Shown here: positions 1 through 7,801 of the stretch, piece after piece
Layout of the letters: the number at the start of each line of letters is the position of its first letter
How positions within the stretch are numbered: the stretch's first letter is position 1
Assembly (NCBI GenBank): GCA_021776415.1
Contig: JAJFFY010000044.1
Location: 62,001 to 126,000, forward strand
Source of the DNA: Hyphococcus sp.
GTDB lineage: Bacteria > Pseudomonadota > Alphaproteobacteria > Caulobacterales > Parvularculaceae
Reading direction: 5' to 3'
DNA length: 64,000 nt
The notes under the pieces: model-generated
Told to the model about the DNA's origin: nothing
Database searches by the model: none
Seen by the model: only the letters and a program-made list of their open reading frames with translations
Position numbers and translations under genes: made by a program

Positions 1-100
1 GGTTGTCAAGCATTTCGTCTGGCTCAACCGCCAAAGTCGGCTCAACAGAAGCGACGGCGAATATCAGCGCCAGCGCTGCGGAGATAATGCTACGGAGCAT
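1..100 (-). CDS. ccmH: Cytochrome c maturation protein CcmH, 5' end only (partial)
   Basis: Only the first 33 or so codons lie in the window; the gene runs off the left edge. The protein starts with a hydrophobic signal peptide followed by AVEPDEMLDN, which matches the start of the mature CcmH/NrfF domain just before the RCxxC haem-handling motif expected outside the window. CcmH reduces apocytochrome c cysteines and works with CcmF and CcmG in the periplasm. There are two ATGs in tandem (103 and 100). An AGGAGGG ribosome site overlapping the end of ccmG sits about 6 bases from the second, so 100 is preferred. It overlaps the ccmG stop, as expected for a coupled ccmFGH operon. Confidence 0.85.
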   Translation of the reverse strand, partial: MLRSIISAALALIFAVASVEPTLAVEPDEMLDN

Positions 101-638
101 CATCGCCCTCCTTGCGCAGTTTCTCCACCAGGGGTTTTAAGTCCCGCTGCCAAATTTGCGGCGTAATCGGGCCGGCATAGCGATAACGAACGCGGCCTTT
201 GTGATCGATGATAAAAGTTTCCGGCGCGCCGGTAATGCCAAAATCGATGGCGGTGCGGCCCGAAGGATCATCGCCAATAAACACGTAGGGATTGCCGCGC
301 TGATCGAGCCAGCTTTTGCCGGCGCCCGGTTTGTCCTTCCAGTCGATGCCGGCAATGACAACGCCTTCGCGCGCGGCGATGTCCATCAATACCGGGTGCT
401 CGATAATGCAGCTGATGCACCAGGAGCCAAAGAAATTGATCAGCGCAACCTCGCCGTCAAGGTCGCTGGTCGCAAAGCCGCGGGTCTCGCCTTCAATCGC
501 CGCCAGGTCAAATTCTGGCAGCGGCTTGTCTATAAGCGCTGAAGGCATATGCGATGGATCGCGCGTCAGACCGACGGCGAAATAAATCCCGAGAACAACA
601 AACAGCGCCAGCGGTACAAGAAACAAGATACGCTTCAT
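90..638 (-). CDS. ccmG: Thiol:disulfide interchange protein CcmG/DsbE
   Basis: A 182-residue membrane-anchored thioredoxin-like protein of the cytochrome c maturation system. Residues 4-23 form the N-terminal signal anchor. The thioredoxin fold follows, with the redox pair C74 and C77 in the motif FGSWCISC and the usual acidic GIDWKD stretch of CcmG proteins. The cis-proline loop is GAPETFIID. The CXXC middle residues are I-S, whereas most CcmG proteins have a proline before the second cysteine. It passes reductant to CcmH and apocytochrome c on the periplasmic side. It overlaps ccmF by 4 bases upstream and ccmH downstream, so translation is probably coupled. Confidence 0.93.
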   Translation of the reverse strand: MKRILFLVPLALFVVLGIYFAVGLTRDPSHMPSALIDKPLPEFDLAAIEGETRGFATSDLDGEVALINFFGSWCISCIIEHPVLMDIAAREGVVIAGIDWKDKPGAGKSWLDQRGNPYVFIGDDPSGRTAIDFGITGAPETFIIDHKGRVRYRYAGPITPQIWQRDLKPLVEKLRKEGDDAP

Positions 639-2626
639 GTGCTGGCTCCTTGCGGTGCAGCGATGGCGGCGCCGGGGTCAATGGTTGGCGCCCGGCGCAT
701 GAGCCGTCGTGGCGCGTCGGTAGCGGCGACGCCGCCGCCCAGCGCCATCAGGCCGGCGCCAATCCACATCCATACCGCAAATGGATTGAAGAAGGCGCGC
801 ACCGCCCAGCCGGCGGCTTCTGATTTCTCGCCAAGCGTTAGATACAAATCTCCCCGCGCCATGGTCCAGATCCCCGCTTCCGTGGTTTGCATGCCGCGCA
901 CCGGATAAAACCGGCGCTCGGTGGTCAGATCGCGTAACGCGGCGCCTTCTCGTTCAACAGAAAAGACTGCGCGCTCAGCGGTATAATTCGGTCCGGCCTC
1001 GACTATCACCCTTTCAAGGCGTGCATCAAACCCGCCGATCGAGATCACGTCGCCTTCAGCCATGAAGCGCACAATTTCCGTGCGCCAGACGCCGGCGCCC
1101 ATGACGCCGATTATCACCACCGCCAGCCCGAGATGAGCGATGGTCATGCCGAGATAGGCGCGCGGCAGATTGGCGGCGCGGATAAATGCGGCGCCTGGCG
1201 GAGAGGAGAAGGCTTTTATCCGTATAAGGAGATCGACGATCGCGCCGCCGCCCGCCCAGATGGCGAGCCCGGCGCCGAGTGCGGCGGCGATCGGTCCAGG
1301 CCATGACAGCCAGGCCGCGATCACGCCAATTGCGCCCGCCGCCGCCAGCGCCGGCCATAGCCGTCCTATCGTAGCTTTGAGGCGGCCTTTCTTCCAGGCG
1401 AGCGCCGCGCCCGGCGCAAGGAAGACCAGCATCAACGCCATGAACGGCAGGAAGGAGGCGTTAAAATAAGGCGCGCCGACGGAAATCCGCGTCCCGGTGA
1501 GGACGTCGATAAACAACGGATAGAACGTGCCGATAAACACCGTCGCGCAGGCGGTGACCAAAAAGACGTTGTTGAGGAGGATGGCGCCTTCACGACTGAC
1601 CGGTTGAAAGGTTGCATGGCTTTGCAATAACGGCGCGCGCAACGCAAACAGCAATAACGAGCCGCCAGTGACGGCGGCAAGGATGGCAAGGATGAAAACC
1701 CCGCGCGTCGGGTCAACCGCAAAGGCGTGTACGGATGTTAAAACGCCCGAGCGGACTAAAAATGTGCCGACAAGACTGAGCGAGAAGGCTAAGATTGCGA
1801 GCAGCACCGTCCAGACCTTCAAGGCTTCACGCTTTTCGACCACGCGGAGAGAGTGGATGAGGGCGGTCCCCGCAAGCCACGGCATGAACGATGCGTTCTC
1901 CACCGGGTCCCAGGCCCAAAAGCCGCCCCAGCCTAGCTCGTAATATGCCCACCACGAGCCGAGCGCGATGCCGATGGTCAAGAACACCCAGGCGGCAAGC
2001 GCCCAGGGCCGCACAGCGCGCGCCCAGGCAGCATCGACTTTTCCTGTAATCAATCCGGCGACGGCATAGGCGAAGGTCAGCGAAAAGCCGACATAGCCGA
2101 GATATAAAAACGGCGGATGGATCGCCAGACCAGGGTCTTGCAAAAGCGGGTTGAGGTCCATGCCGTCCGCCGGCGCCGGAAAGCTGCGCGCAAACGGATT
2201 TGACGTGAACAGAATAAAGGCGATGAAAGCTGAGGCGATCATGCCTTGCACCGAAAGCGTCAGCGTCTTGAGGGTCGATGCGCGGTCAGAGACCGCCAGC
2301 GCCGCGCCGTAAAGCGCAAGGATCAGCGCCCACAACAGCATGGACCCCTCATGGTTTCCCCAAACGCCGCTGAGCTTATAAGCGAACGGTTTTGCCGAAT
2401 GAGAATTTTCAACCACATTGACGACGGAAAAATCCGAAATCGCATGGACATAGGTGAGGCATAAAAATGCAATCAGGATCAGCCCGCCCTGGACCAGCGT
2501 AGCGACGCGAATGGACGCCTGAAGCGGAGAGGTGCTGAATTGGCCGCCAAGAAGCGGCGCTGCGCCCTGAAAAAGCGCCGTCAAAAATGCCAGAATGAGC
2601 GCCAGTTGACCGATTTCCGCCGCCAT
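635..2626 (-). CDS. ccmF: Haem lyase subunit CcmF
   Basis: A 663-residue polytopic inner-membrane protein of full family length. The WWD haem-binding signature WGGFWAWDPVEN lies at residues 233-244. Conserved histidines flank it in IHPPFLYLGYVG (169-180) and in ALIHSLR after the signature. CcmF, with CcmH, ligates haem delivered by CcmE to apocytochrome c cysteines at the periplasmic face. It is first in the minus-strand ccmF-ccmG-ccmH operon. Unusually, neither ccmE nor ccmABC is upstream; instead a divergent ccmD on the other strand follows a gap of about 225 bp that must hold both promoters. Confidence 0.96.
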   Translation of the reverse strand: MAAEIGQLALILAFLTALFQGAAPLLGGQFSTSPLQASIRVATLVQGGLILIAFLCLTYVHAISDFSVVNVVENSHSAKPFAYKLSGVWGNHEGSMLLWALILALYGAALAVSDRASTLKTLTLSVQGMIASAFIAFILFTSNPFARSFPAPADGMDLNPLLQDPGLAIHPPFLYLGYVGFSLTFAYAVAGLITGKVDAAWARAVRPWALAAWVFLTIGIALGSWWAYYELGWGGFWAWDPVENASFMPWLAGTALIHSLRVVEKREALKVWTVLLAILAFSLSLVGTFLVRSGVLTSVHAFAVDPTRGVFILAILAAVTGGSLLLFALRAPLLQSHATFQPVSREGAILLNNVFLVTACATVFIGTFYPLFIDVLTGTRISVGAPYFNASFLPFMALMLVFLAPGAALAWKKGRLKATIGRLWPALAAAGAIGVIAAWLSWPGPIAAALGAGLAIWAGGGAIVDLLIRIKAFSSPPGAAFIRAANLPRAYLGMTIAHLGLAVVIIGVMGAGVWRTEIVRFMAEGDVISIGGFDARLERVIVEAGPNYTAERAVFSVEREGAALRDLTTERRFYPVRGMQTTEAGIWTMARGDLYLTLGEKSEAAGWAVRAFFNPFAVWMWIGAGLMALGGGVAATDAPRRLMRRAPTIDPGAAIAAPQGAST

Positions 2627-2852
2627 ATGGGGTTCTGCCTCGTTGCCTCGCTGCGACGATATGATTGCGCCGGATCGCCGGAAAATAACATGGCGCCCAG
2701 TGTGAAAAACGGGTTATTCTAGGCGAAATGTCGCAGCGCCATTGGGTATAGATCTGCCGGTCCGACGACAATGCCGCTGCCGTTCGCTTTTTGCCATCAG
2801 CGATGATATTTCTGTCGAGTGCAAACCTATCACCTCAACTGGACAGCCCAAT

Positions 2853-3026
2853 ATGCGCGAATTTCTACAGATGGGCGGATACGCCCACTTTGTTTGGCCA
2901 GCCTATATTGTATCCGCGCTGGTCCTTGGCGGTCTGTCTTTGGCGATATGGCGTCGCGGACGCGCCTTGCAGCAGCGGTTGTCCCAATTTGAGGGCGGCG
3001 GCGGCGCTGTAAGGCGGCCAACTTGA
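2853..3026 (+). CDS. ccmD: Haem exporter protein CcmD (small membrane subunit)
   Basis: A 57-residue single-span protein. It has the CcmD hallmark MGGYAHFVWPAY at residues 7-18, one membrane segment (about 13-33) and a basic cytoplasmic tail starting WRRGRAL. CcmD is needed to release holo-CcmE from the CcmABC complex. The ATG at 2853 is chosen because an upstream in-frame ATG would add residues unlike the family. No strong ribosome site is visible. It normally sits between ccmC and ccmE, but here it stands alone, divergent from ccmF and just before tRNA-His. Confidence 0.82.
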   Translation: MREFLQMGGYAHFVWPAYIVSALVLGGLSLAIWRRGRALQQRLSQFEGGGGAVRRPT

Positions 3027-3160
3027 TATGTGATTTACATCATCGGCCGGGTCCGCTATTCGGAGCCGCCATTCGGTCCGGGGAAGAGAGTTGACGCCGG
3101 TAAGATATGGGAGCAGCGAATGAGGGTTATACCCTTGTTTTTGCTTTGAGAAATTTGTGA

Positions 3161-3237
3161 GCCGCCTTAGCTCAGTTGGTTAGAGCGCTTGATTGTGGAT
3201 CAAGAGGTCCCCCGTTCAATCCGGGGAGGCGGTACCA
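3161..3237 (+). tRNA. tRNA-His (anticodon GTG)
   Basis: The cloverleaf folds completely. The acceptor arm is GCCGCCT against AGGCGGT, the D arm GCTC/GAGC, and the anticodon arm CTTGA/TCAAG around loop TTGTGGA, giving anticodon GTG. The T arm is CCCCG/CGGGG with loop TTCAATC. CCA is encoded at 3235-3237. The base before G1 is A, so the usual extra G-1 is not encoded; the first pair is G1:U72 and the discriminator is A73. This is the derived tRNA-His identity known from many alphaproteobacteria, recognised by their divergent histidyl-tRNA synthetase. Confidence 0.98.
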
Positions 3238-3313
3238 TTAACAAATCCTTACAAAATAGGCTTCAAACTGGCGCAGGTCTCGCATGCGCGCGGCGTATGT
3301 TTAGTGGTGCTTT

Positions 3314-4543
3314 ATGAAAATCGCTTTCCTCTCGCCGGCATGGCCCGCGGCGCATGCTCAAAACGGTATCGCGACTTATGTGGATATCATGACCAGAGCG
3401 CTGCGAAAGGCCGGCCATGAATGCGTAGTCATCACTCCGAAATTGATGGAAAATGAAAATGAGAGTGATGTTTTCCAGATCGGTTCTGTAAAGCAGCCGA
3501 TTTGGGAAAAGGCCGCCAAGGCCATTCGCCGCCGAATAAGCGGCGCGCAAGTGTTCGACAACAAACCATATGTGCGCGCCATAGCGGAAACACTTGATAA
3601 GGCATCGCAAACCGGCCCCTTTGATATTGTCGAAATTGAGGAGTCGTTTGGCCACTCATACTATTTACAAAAACTATTGAATGTACCGGTCGTAACCCGC
3701 CTTCATGGGCCGCATTTTCTAGTTCATCAGGGGCAGATTGAAGCGCGCGATCGCCAACGCATCAATGCGGAAGGCGTTGCAATACGCGCGAGCCAAGCCG
3801 TTTCCTGCCCGTCGCAATCGGTTCTCGACAAGGTTGCATCCTATTATGATCTGGATAAACCCTTCGGAACCGCGATCCCGAACCCGGTGGAAATCGCAGA
3901 GGAGGCGATGACTTGGCGCCTTGATGCGTGCGATCAGAATATGTTGCTGTATGTCGGCCGATTTGATTCAATTAAAGGCGCCGACATCATGCTTGCAGCA
4001 TTTTCCGGTTTGGCGTCTCGTCATGCGGATTTGAAACTGGTTATGATTGGGAAAGATGTTGGTATTGATAAGGGCTATGGGCGTGTTCAGCATTTTGAAG
4101 ATTATGCGATCGCCAATCTCGACGATGATGTTCGCGCCCGTATTGACTTTCTGGGACCGGTAAGTCATGCGCGTGCCAACGAGTTACGTCGAGAGGCATT
4201 GCTTAGCATTTCCGCTTCGCGATTTGAGTGCTTTTCCTATGCGGTTACCGAAGCACTTGCGCTTGGGTGCGCTGTTGTTGCGCCGGCAACAGATGGTTTA
4301 ACAGAATATCTTTGTGCAGACGAAGATTTGTTGTTCATAAGGATCAATGATTCGGAGTCTCTGGAGGCGCGTATTTCGTTGTTAATTGAGCATCCGGAAA
4401 GAGCGCGACAGCTGGGCGCCGCAGGGCGGCAAGCCGCTATCACGCAACTGTCGCCCGAAAAAGTCGCGATGGAGACATTGAGCTTTTATCAGCAAGTTAT
4501 CGCAGACTATCCGACTGAGGGCGTCGGGGCAGTGCTCCAATAA
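3314..4543 (+). CDS. Glycosyltransferase family 4 (GT-B), surface polysaccharide
   Basis: A 409-residue protein with a two-domain GT-B fold. The N-terminal Rossmann-like domain begins MKIAFLSPAWP and has the acceptor-loop pattern NGIATYVDIM (residues 17-26). The C-terminal Glycos_transf_1 domain opens at LLYVGRFDSIKGADIML and carries the nucleotide-sugar motif SRFECFSYAVTEALALGC, equivalent to the family's E-x7-E. It is predicted to be cytoplasmic, adding a sugar from a nucleotide donor to a lipid-linked glycan. It lies 76 bp after tRNA-His and 22 bp before the Wzy-like gene, so probably leads a three-gene operon. Donor and acceptor cannot be told from sequence. Confidence 0.9.
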   Translation: MKIAFLSPAWPAAHAQNGIATYVDIMTRALRKAGHECVVITPKLMENENESDVFQIGSVKQPIWEKAAKAIRRRISGAQVFDNKPYVRAIAETLDKASQTGPFDIVEIEESFGHSYYLQKLLNVPVVTRLHGPHFLVHQGQIEARDRQRINAEGVAIRASQAVSCPSQSVLDKVASYYDLDKPFGTAIPNPVEIAEEAMTWRLDACDQNMLLYVGRFDSIKGADIMLAAFSGLASRHADLKLVMIGKDVGIDKGYGRVQHFEDYAIANLDDDVRARIDFLGPVSHARANELRREALLSISASRFECFSYAVTEALALGCAVVAPATDGLTEYLCADEDLLFIRINDSESLEARISLLIEHPERARQLGAAGRQAAITQLSPEKVAMETLSFYQQVIADYPTEGVGAVLQ

Positions 4544-4565
4544 TGAGTAAGGGGACGGTCTAAAT

Positions 4566-6131
4566 ATGGGTGGCGGACTGATAAGCATCTTTTTTACGGC
4601 CGCCTCAACGTTGGCCGCCTTTGTATCGGCGCCGCGCGGAGGGGGGTATTGCCTTGTCAGAATCATCGCCGTCTGGGTATCAATAGCAGTCTTTGGGTTC
4701 TTAATTGGAAACAAATGGCTGGTATTTGCGCTGATTGGCGTCACGCTGTTTATTGCAGCGCCGGCGCGATCGGCTGAAAGGGTCTACCTTTATATCGGCG
4801 TGATGGTTGCTATCCCCATTAGCCTCAGTTTGAACATACCATTTCCGGGGCTGAATTACCTGATTAGTCTCGACTATGCCAAGATGACGACAATTATTTT
4901 ATTGGGCCCGGTTTTTGTCAAAAATATTTTTTCTCGGCCGCCTCAGCAGCTTAAAATAGTTGGCAGATTATTGGTTATATTCGTGTTGCTGACCGGCATA
5001 ATGTCTATTCGAGATGTGTCGTTTACCAGCATGTTAAGAGCGTTGCTTGATCAGTTTTTGCTCGTGGTCATACCTTATATAGCGATCAGTCGCTCATTGA
5101 CGACTCAAAATGAAATAGAAAACGCCATCAGGGCGTTGTTTGTGAGCGCAATTATTCTTGCCGGTATTGGCGTCTTCTCTACGCTTTGGAGTTGGAACTA
5201 TTATGTTCATTTAAGCGACCATATAATCGCTAAATCGTTTACGGAGTACCGCAACGGATTTTTAAGAATCAGCGCGACCTTAGGGGCGACGCTTCTTGGG
5301 TTTGTGATGGGCGCCGCCATCATGGCAGCGTTTGTTTTTCAGGCTGCAAAAGAGTATCCGAAGATTATTGCGATCGCTCAAATGTGTGTATTCGGGTTCG
5401 TATTGTTCACCACTGGCGCCAGGGGCGGATGGTTGGCGGCTGCACTGATCATTGGAGCATATTTTCTACTTTCAAAATTGAAAAAATCCGGGCGTCAATT
5501 ATTATTGGCTTCGCTTGCTGTGTGTGTTGTCACAATCATGGTCTTGGTTTTTCAAGAAAGCGCATATCTTAACGACGCGTATGGCAGTATTGATTATCGT
5601 GCGGACTTGTTGCGTACGAGCATGCGTCAGATTGCCGAACGGCCGTTATTTGGTTCCGCGGATTTTTTAGAGTCGTCGCGTTTTGCTCATTTGCGCCAGG
5701 GAGAGGGCATCATCGATCTAGTGAACGTCTATCTCCAGCTTTCCTTACATTATGGGCTCGTTGGATTTTCACTTTTCGTCGGAGCAAATTTGCTGGCGTT
5801 GCGCGGTGGTTTGGCGACGTTGGAGCGATTACCAATTGGTCGTGATGTTGACGCTGATGCGGCTGCTGCGCGCAGGACTGTTGCATTGTTGATCGCAACG
5901 CAAATCGGTTATCTTGGAATGATCGCGACGATCAGTTGGGTTTCGTATATCTGGCATTATGGGTTTGTTATTCTCGGACTCATGGTGGCTCAGGTGCGGG
6001 TTGGCGCGCTCCCTTGTGTCACGCCTGAACGACAGCACGAAATTCCGCCAGCGCAAGAACCGCCGCCGCCGAACGCATCTGTTTCAAGTGCGCCACTACC
6101 CTATGGAGCTCGGTTTGTCCGTCGTTCTTGA
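4566..6131 (+). CDS. O-antigen ligase/polymerase (Wzy-like) membrane protein
   Basis: A 521-residue protein with about 12 predicted membrane spans. The large periplasmic loop typical of Wzy_C (O-antigen ligase) proteins lies after the motif TTGARGGWLA (about residues 280-290) and continues through DYRADLLRTSMRQI. Such proteins polymerise undecaprenyl-linked repeat units or ligate glycan to lipid A or another acceptor at the periplasmic face. The C-terminal 40 residues are proline-rich and overlap the start of the flippase gene by 29 bases. Between a GT4 gene and a Wzx-like gene, polymerase is the likelier role. The ATG at 4566 follows GGGGACGG as a plausible ribosome site. Confidence 0.85.
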   Translation: MGGGLISIFFTAASTLAAFVSAPRGGGYCLVRIIAVWVSIAVFGFLIGNKWLVFALIGVTLFIAAPARSAERVYLYIGVMVAIPISLSLNIPFPGLNYLISLDYAKMTTIILLGPVFVKNIFSRPPQQLKIVGRLLVIFVLLTGIMSIRDVSFTSMLRALLDQFLLVVIPYIAISRSLTTQNEIENAIRALFVSAIILAGIGVFSTLWSWNYYVHLSDHIIAKSFTEYRNGFLRISATLGATLLGFVMGAAIMAAFVFQAAKEYPKIIAIAQMCVFGFVLFTTGARGGWLAAALIIGAYFLLSKLKKSGRQLLLASLAVCVVTIMVLVFQESAYLNDAYGSIDYRADLLRTSMRQIAERPLFGSADFLESSRFAHLRQGEGIIDLVNVYLQLSLHYGLVGFSLFVGANLLALRGGLATLERLPIGRDVDADAAAARRTVALLIATQIGYLGMIATISWVSYIWHYGFVILGLMVAQVRVGALPCVTPERQHEIPPAQEPPPPNASVSSAPLPYGARFVRRS

Positions 6132-7488
6132 TCCCCGCGGGCTTACCTCGCGCGTAAGGCCATATTTGGGCGACGGGTCCAGTTTGTTAATCGCCTTGCA
6201 GGCCGTGACTAGCGTTCTGCGTCTTGGCAGCAACCTCATCTTGACGCGGCTTCTGGTTCCCGAAGCATTTGGCGTCGTCGCGATTGTGGGGTCGATTTGG
6301 TATGTGCTGGTGATGCTGTCTGACCTCGGGTTGCGGGCCTATGTGACGCGGCACCCGACGGCGGAGGACGAACTTGTTCAGACCGTTTGGACGATACGGT
6401 TTATCCGCAATATCGTACTGGCTACCATCATGTTTGTTGGCGCAGGTTTTTTTGCAAACCTCTATTCAGCGCCAGAAGTGAGCCCGGCGATAAGGGTGGC
6501 GACGGCATTTATTCTTCTTGAAGGCCTTACGTCATTGGCGTTTTTAACCAGTGAACGTGAGCGCAGGGTTATTCGGCTGACGCTGATCGATTTTGTGAAA
6601 TTTCTGTTTATCAGCATTGTCACTATTATAGCCGCGTATTTTCTCAGAAATTTCTGGGCGATCATTATTTCTATGTTCGTAAGTTCTGTTTTCACGTTGG
6701 TGGCGAGTTATACGCTGGTTAAAGGCCCGCCGATCCGCTTTCGGCTGCAGCGCGAACATGTCATCGACCTATGGCGGTTTTGTCGGTTTGTTATTCCGTC
6801 AAGTATGATCAGCATTATTCTGACGCAGACGGATAAATTTTTTCTTGCAAAATTTTTTCCACTTGCGGAGTTGGGAAAATTTATGCTGGCGTCGGCGCTT
6901 GCGATGGCTATTTCCACGGTCATAAATGAATATGTTATGCGGGTTTTTTATCCACGCTTTGCTCAGGTGAACCGTGAGGCGCCAGAAACAGCGGTGGATG
7001 TATTTTATGCATCGCGCAGGCAGGTAATGCTTTTTCTGGCATTCGGCGCCGGCGGCGTCATTGGCGCAGCTGAACTTGTTGTCAGGATTCTTTTTAACGA
7101 CCTTTACCTTGGCGCCGGATTTTACCTGGCGATCTTGTGTCTGAGCCCGCTTGCCAGGTTGAGTTCGTTTCCCGCCGAGCAGGCGCTGATCGCAAAGGGT
7201 TTTATTCGGATAACGCTGGTCGCGAATATTTTGAGGCTGGTCTGGGTGTTGGGCGCAGCGCCGGTCGCTTATTTCCAGATCGGACCGCTGGCCGTCATTG
7301 TTGTGATGAGCTTGACGGAAGTCGTGTTGCTGCCGTTTTTCTGGTGGCAACAACGCCGCCGCGGGCTAATGAAAGTTTCTGAAGAATTGTTCATCTTTGG
7401 CGCGGCGGCGATCGGATATAGCATTGGATATGTCGTTGACCGGGCGGCGCACGCAGCGATTGCCGCTGGGCTTATTCCGGCCTTCTGA
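6103..7488 (+). CDS. Oligosaccharide flippase (Wzx/PST family)
   Basis: A membrane protein of 461 residues from the ATG at 6103, with about 12-14 spans. The N-terminal pattern GSNLILTRLLVPEAFGVVAIV is the usual start of polysaccharide flippases (LTRLL.PE.FG). Later spans such as SMISIILTQTDKFFLAKFFP match the D-x-F loop of Polysacc_synt proteins. It would flip lipid-linked oligosaccharide to the periplasm for the Wzy-like protein encoded just upstream. An ATG at 5959 is in frame but would overlap the upstream gene by 170 bases and add a non-membrane arginine-rich leader, so 6103 is preferred. Confidence 0.87.
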   Translation: MELGLSVVLDPRGLTSRVRPYLGDGSSLLIALQAVTSVLRLGSNLILTRLLVPEAFGVVAIVGSIWYVLVMLSDLGLRAYVTRHPTAEDELVQTVWTIRFIRNIVLATIMFVGAGFFANLYSAPEVSPAIRVATAFILLEGLTSLAFLTSERERRVIRLTLIDFVKFLFISIVTIIAAYFLRNFWAIIISMFVSSVFTLVASYTLVKGPPIRFRLQREHVIDLWRFCRFVIPSSMISIILTQTDKFFLAKFFPLAELGKFMLASALAMAISTVINEYVMRVFYPRFAQVNREAPETAVDVFYASRRQVMLFLAFGAGGVIGAAELVVRILFNDLYLGAGFYLAILCLSPLARLSSFPAEQALIAKGFIRITLVANILRLVWVLGAAPVAYFQIGPLAVIVVMSLTEVVLLPFFWWQQRRRGLMKVSEELFIFGAAAIGYSIGYVVDRAAHAAIAAGLIPAF

Positions 7489-7801
7489 CGCCATTTCCGC
7501 TATTTTACCAAGAAAAACATGCGGCTCGCCGATAGGCAGGGGCCGTCATGCGGAGGCAGTGAAATCAACCAACCGCTATTGATACCGGACCGAAGCACTT
7601 TATTAAAAACTGTTTAAAAGCGTTGCGAGAATCTTTTAACAAAATTTCATGCCTCGCTTTAGCCTGAAACCGTTGACCAACCGGCCTGATTAAACCTTTG
7701 TCAGCGATAAATGCCTATCACTGGATTCGTTAAGCTTAACGTTTTCCTGCCAAGGGCATGTGTCGTTTGGTTCAACTCGTATTATGACCAGTGGGTGGTT
7801 T
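7489..7801. other. Intergenic region before the type I secretion operon
   Basis: About 310 bp without a credible gene. The middle part (7600-7740) is AT-richer than its surroundings. It contains an imperfect inverted repeat, TTAAAAG...CTTTTAA, around 7612-7644 and the perfect palindrome listed separately. I infer it holds the promoter and an operator for the secretion operon. No convincing -35/-10 pair stands out. Confidence 0.5.
7728..7741. promoter_or_regulatory. Perfect 14-bp palindrome upstream of the type I secretion operon
   Basis: CGTTAAGCTTAACG is identical to its reverse complement. It lies 60 bp before the predicted start of the TolC-like gene in an otherwise gene-free stretch. It has no loop and no U-run, so it is not a terminator. 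A dimeric repressor or activator site is the simplest reading. No known regulator was recognised. Confidence 0.4.

Noticed and set aside
3022-3046. FNR/CRP-like site after ccmD (TTGATATGTGATTTACATCATC)-type sequence, first 20 bases considered
   Set aside because: Only one half-site fits TTGAT or TGTGA; the other half does not match, and it overlaps the ccmD stop.
3161-3313. tRNA-His as an integration site for the polysaccharide region
   Set aside because: No integrase gene is in the window and I found no second copy of the tRNA 3' end by eye. Position next to a tRNA alone is not enough.
5959-6102. N-terminal extension of the flippase from an earlier ATG
   Set aside because: It would overlap the Wzy-like gene by 170 bases and read as arginine-rich, non-membrane sequence unlike flippase starts.
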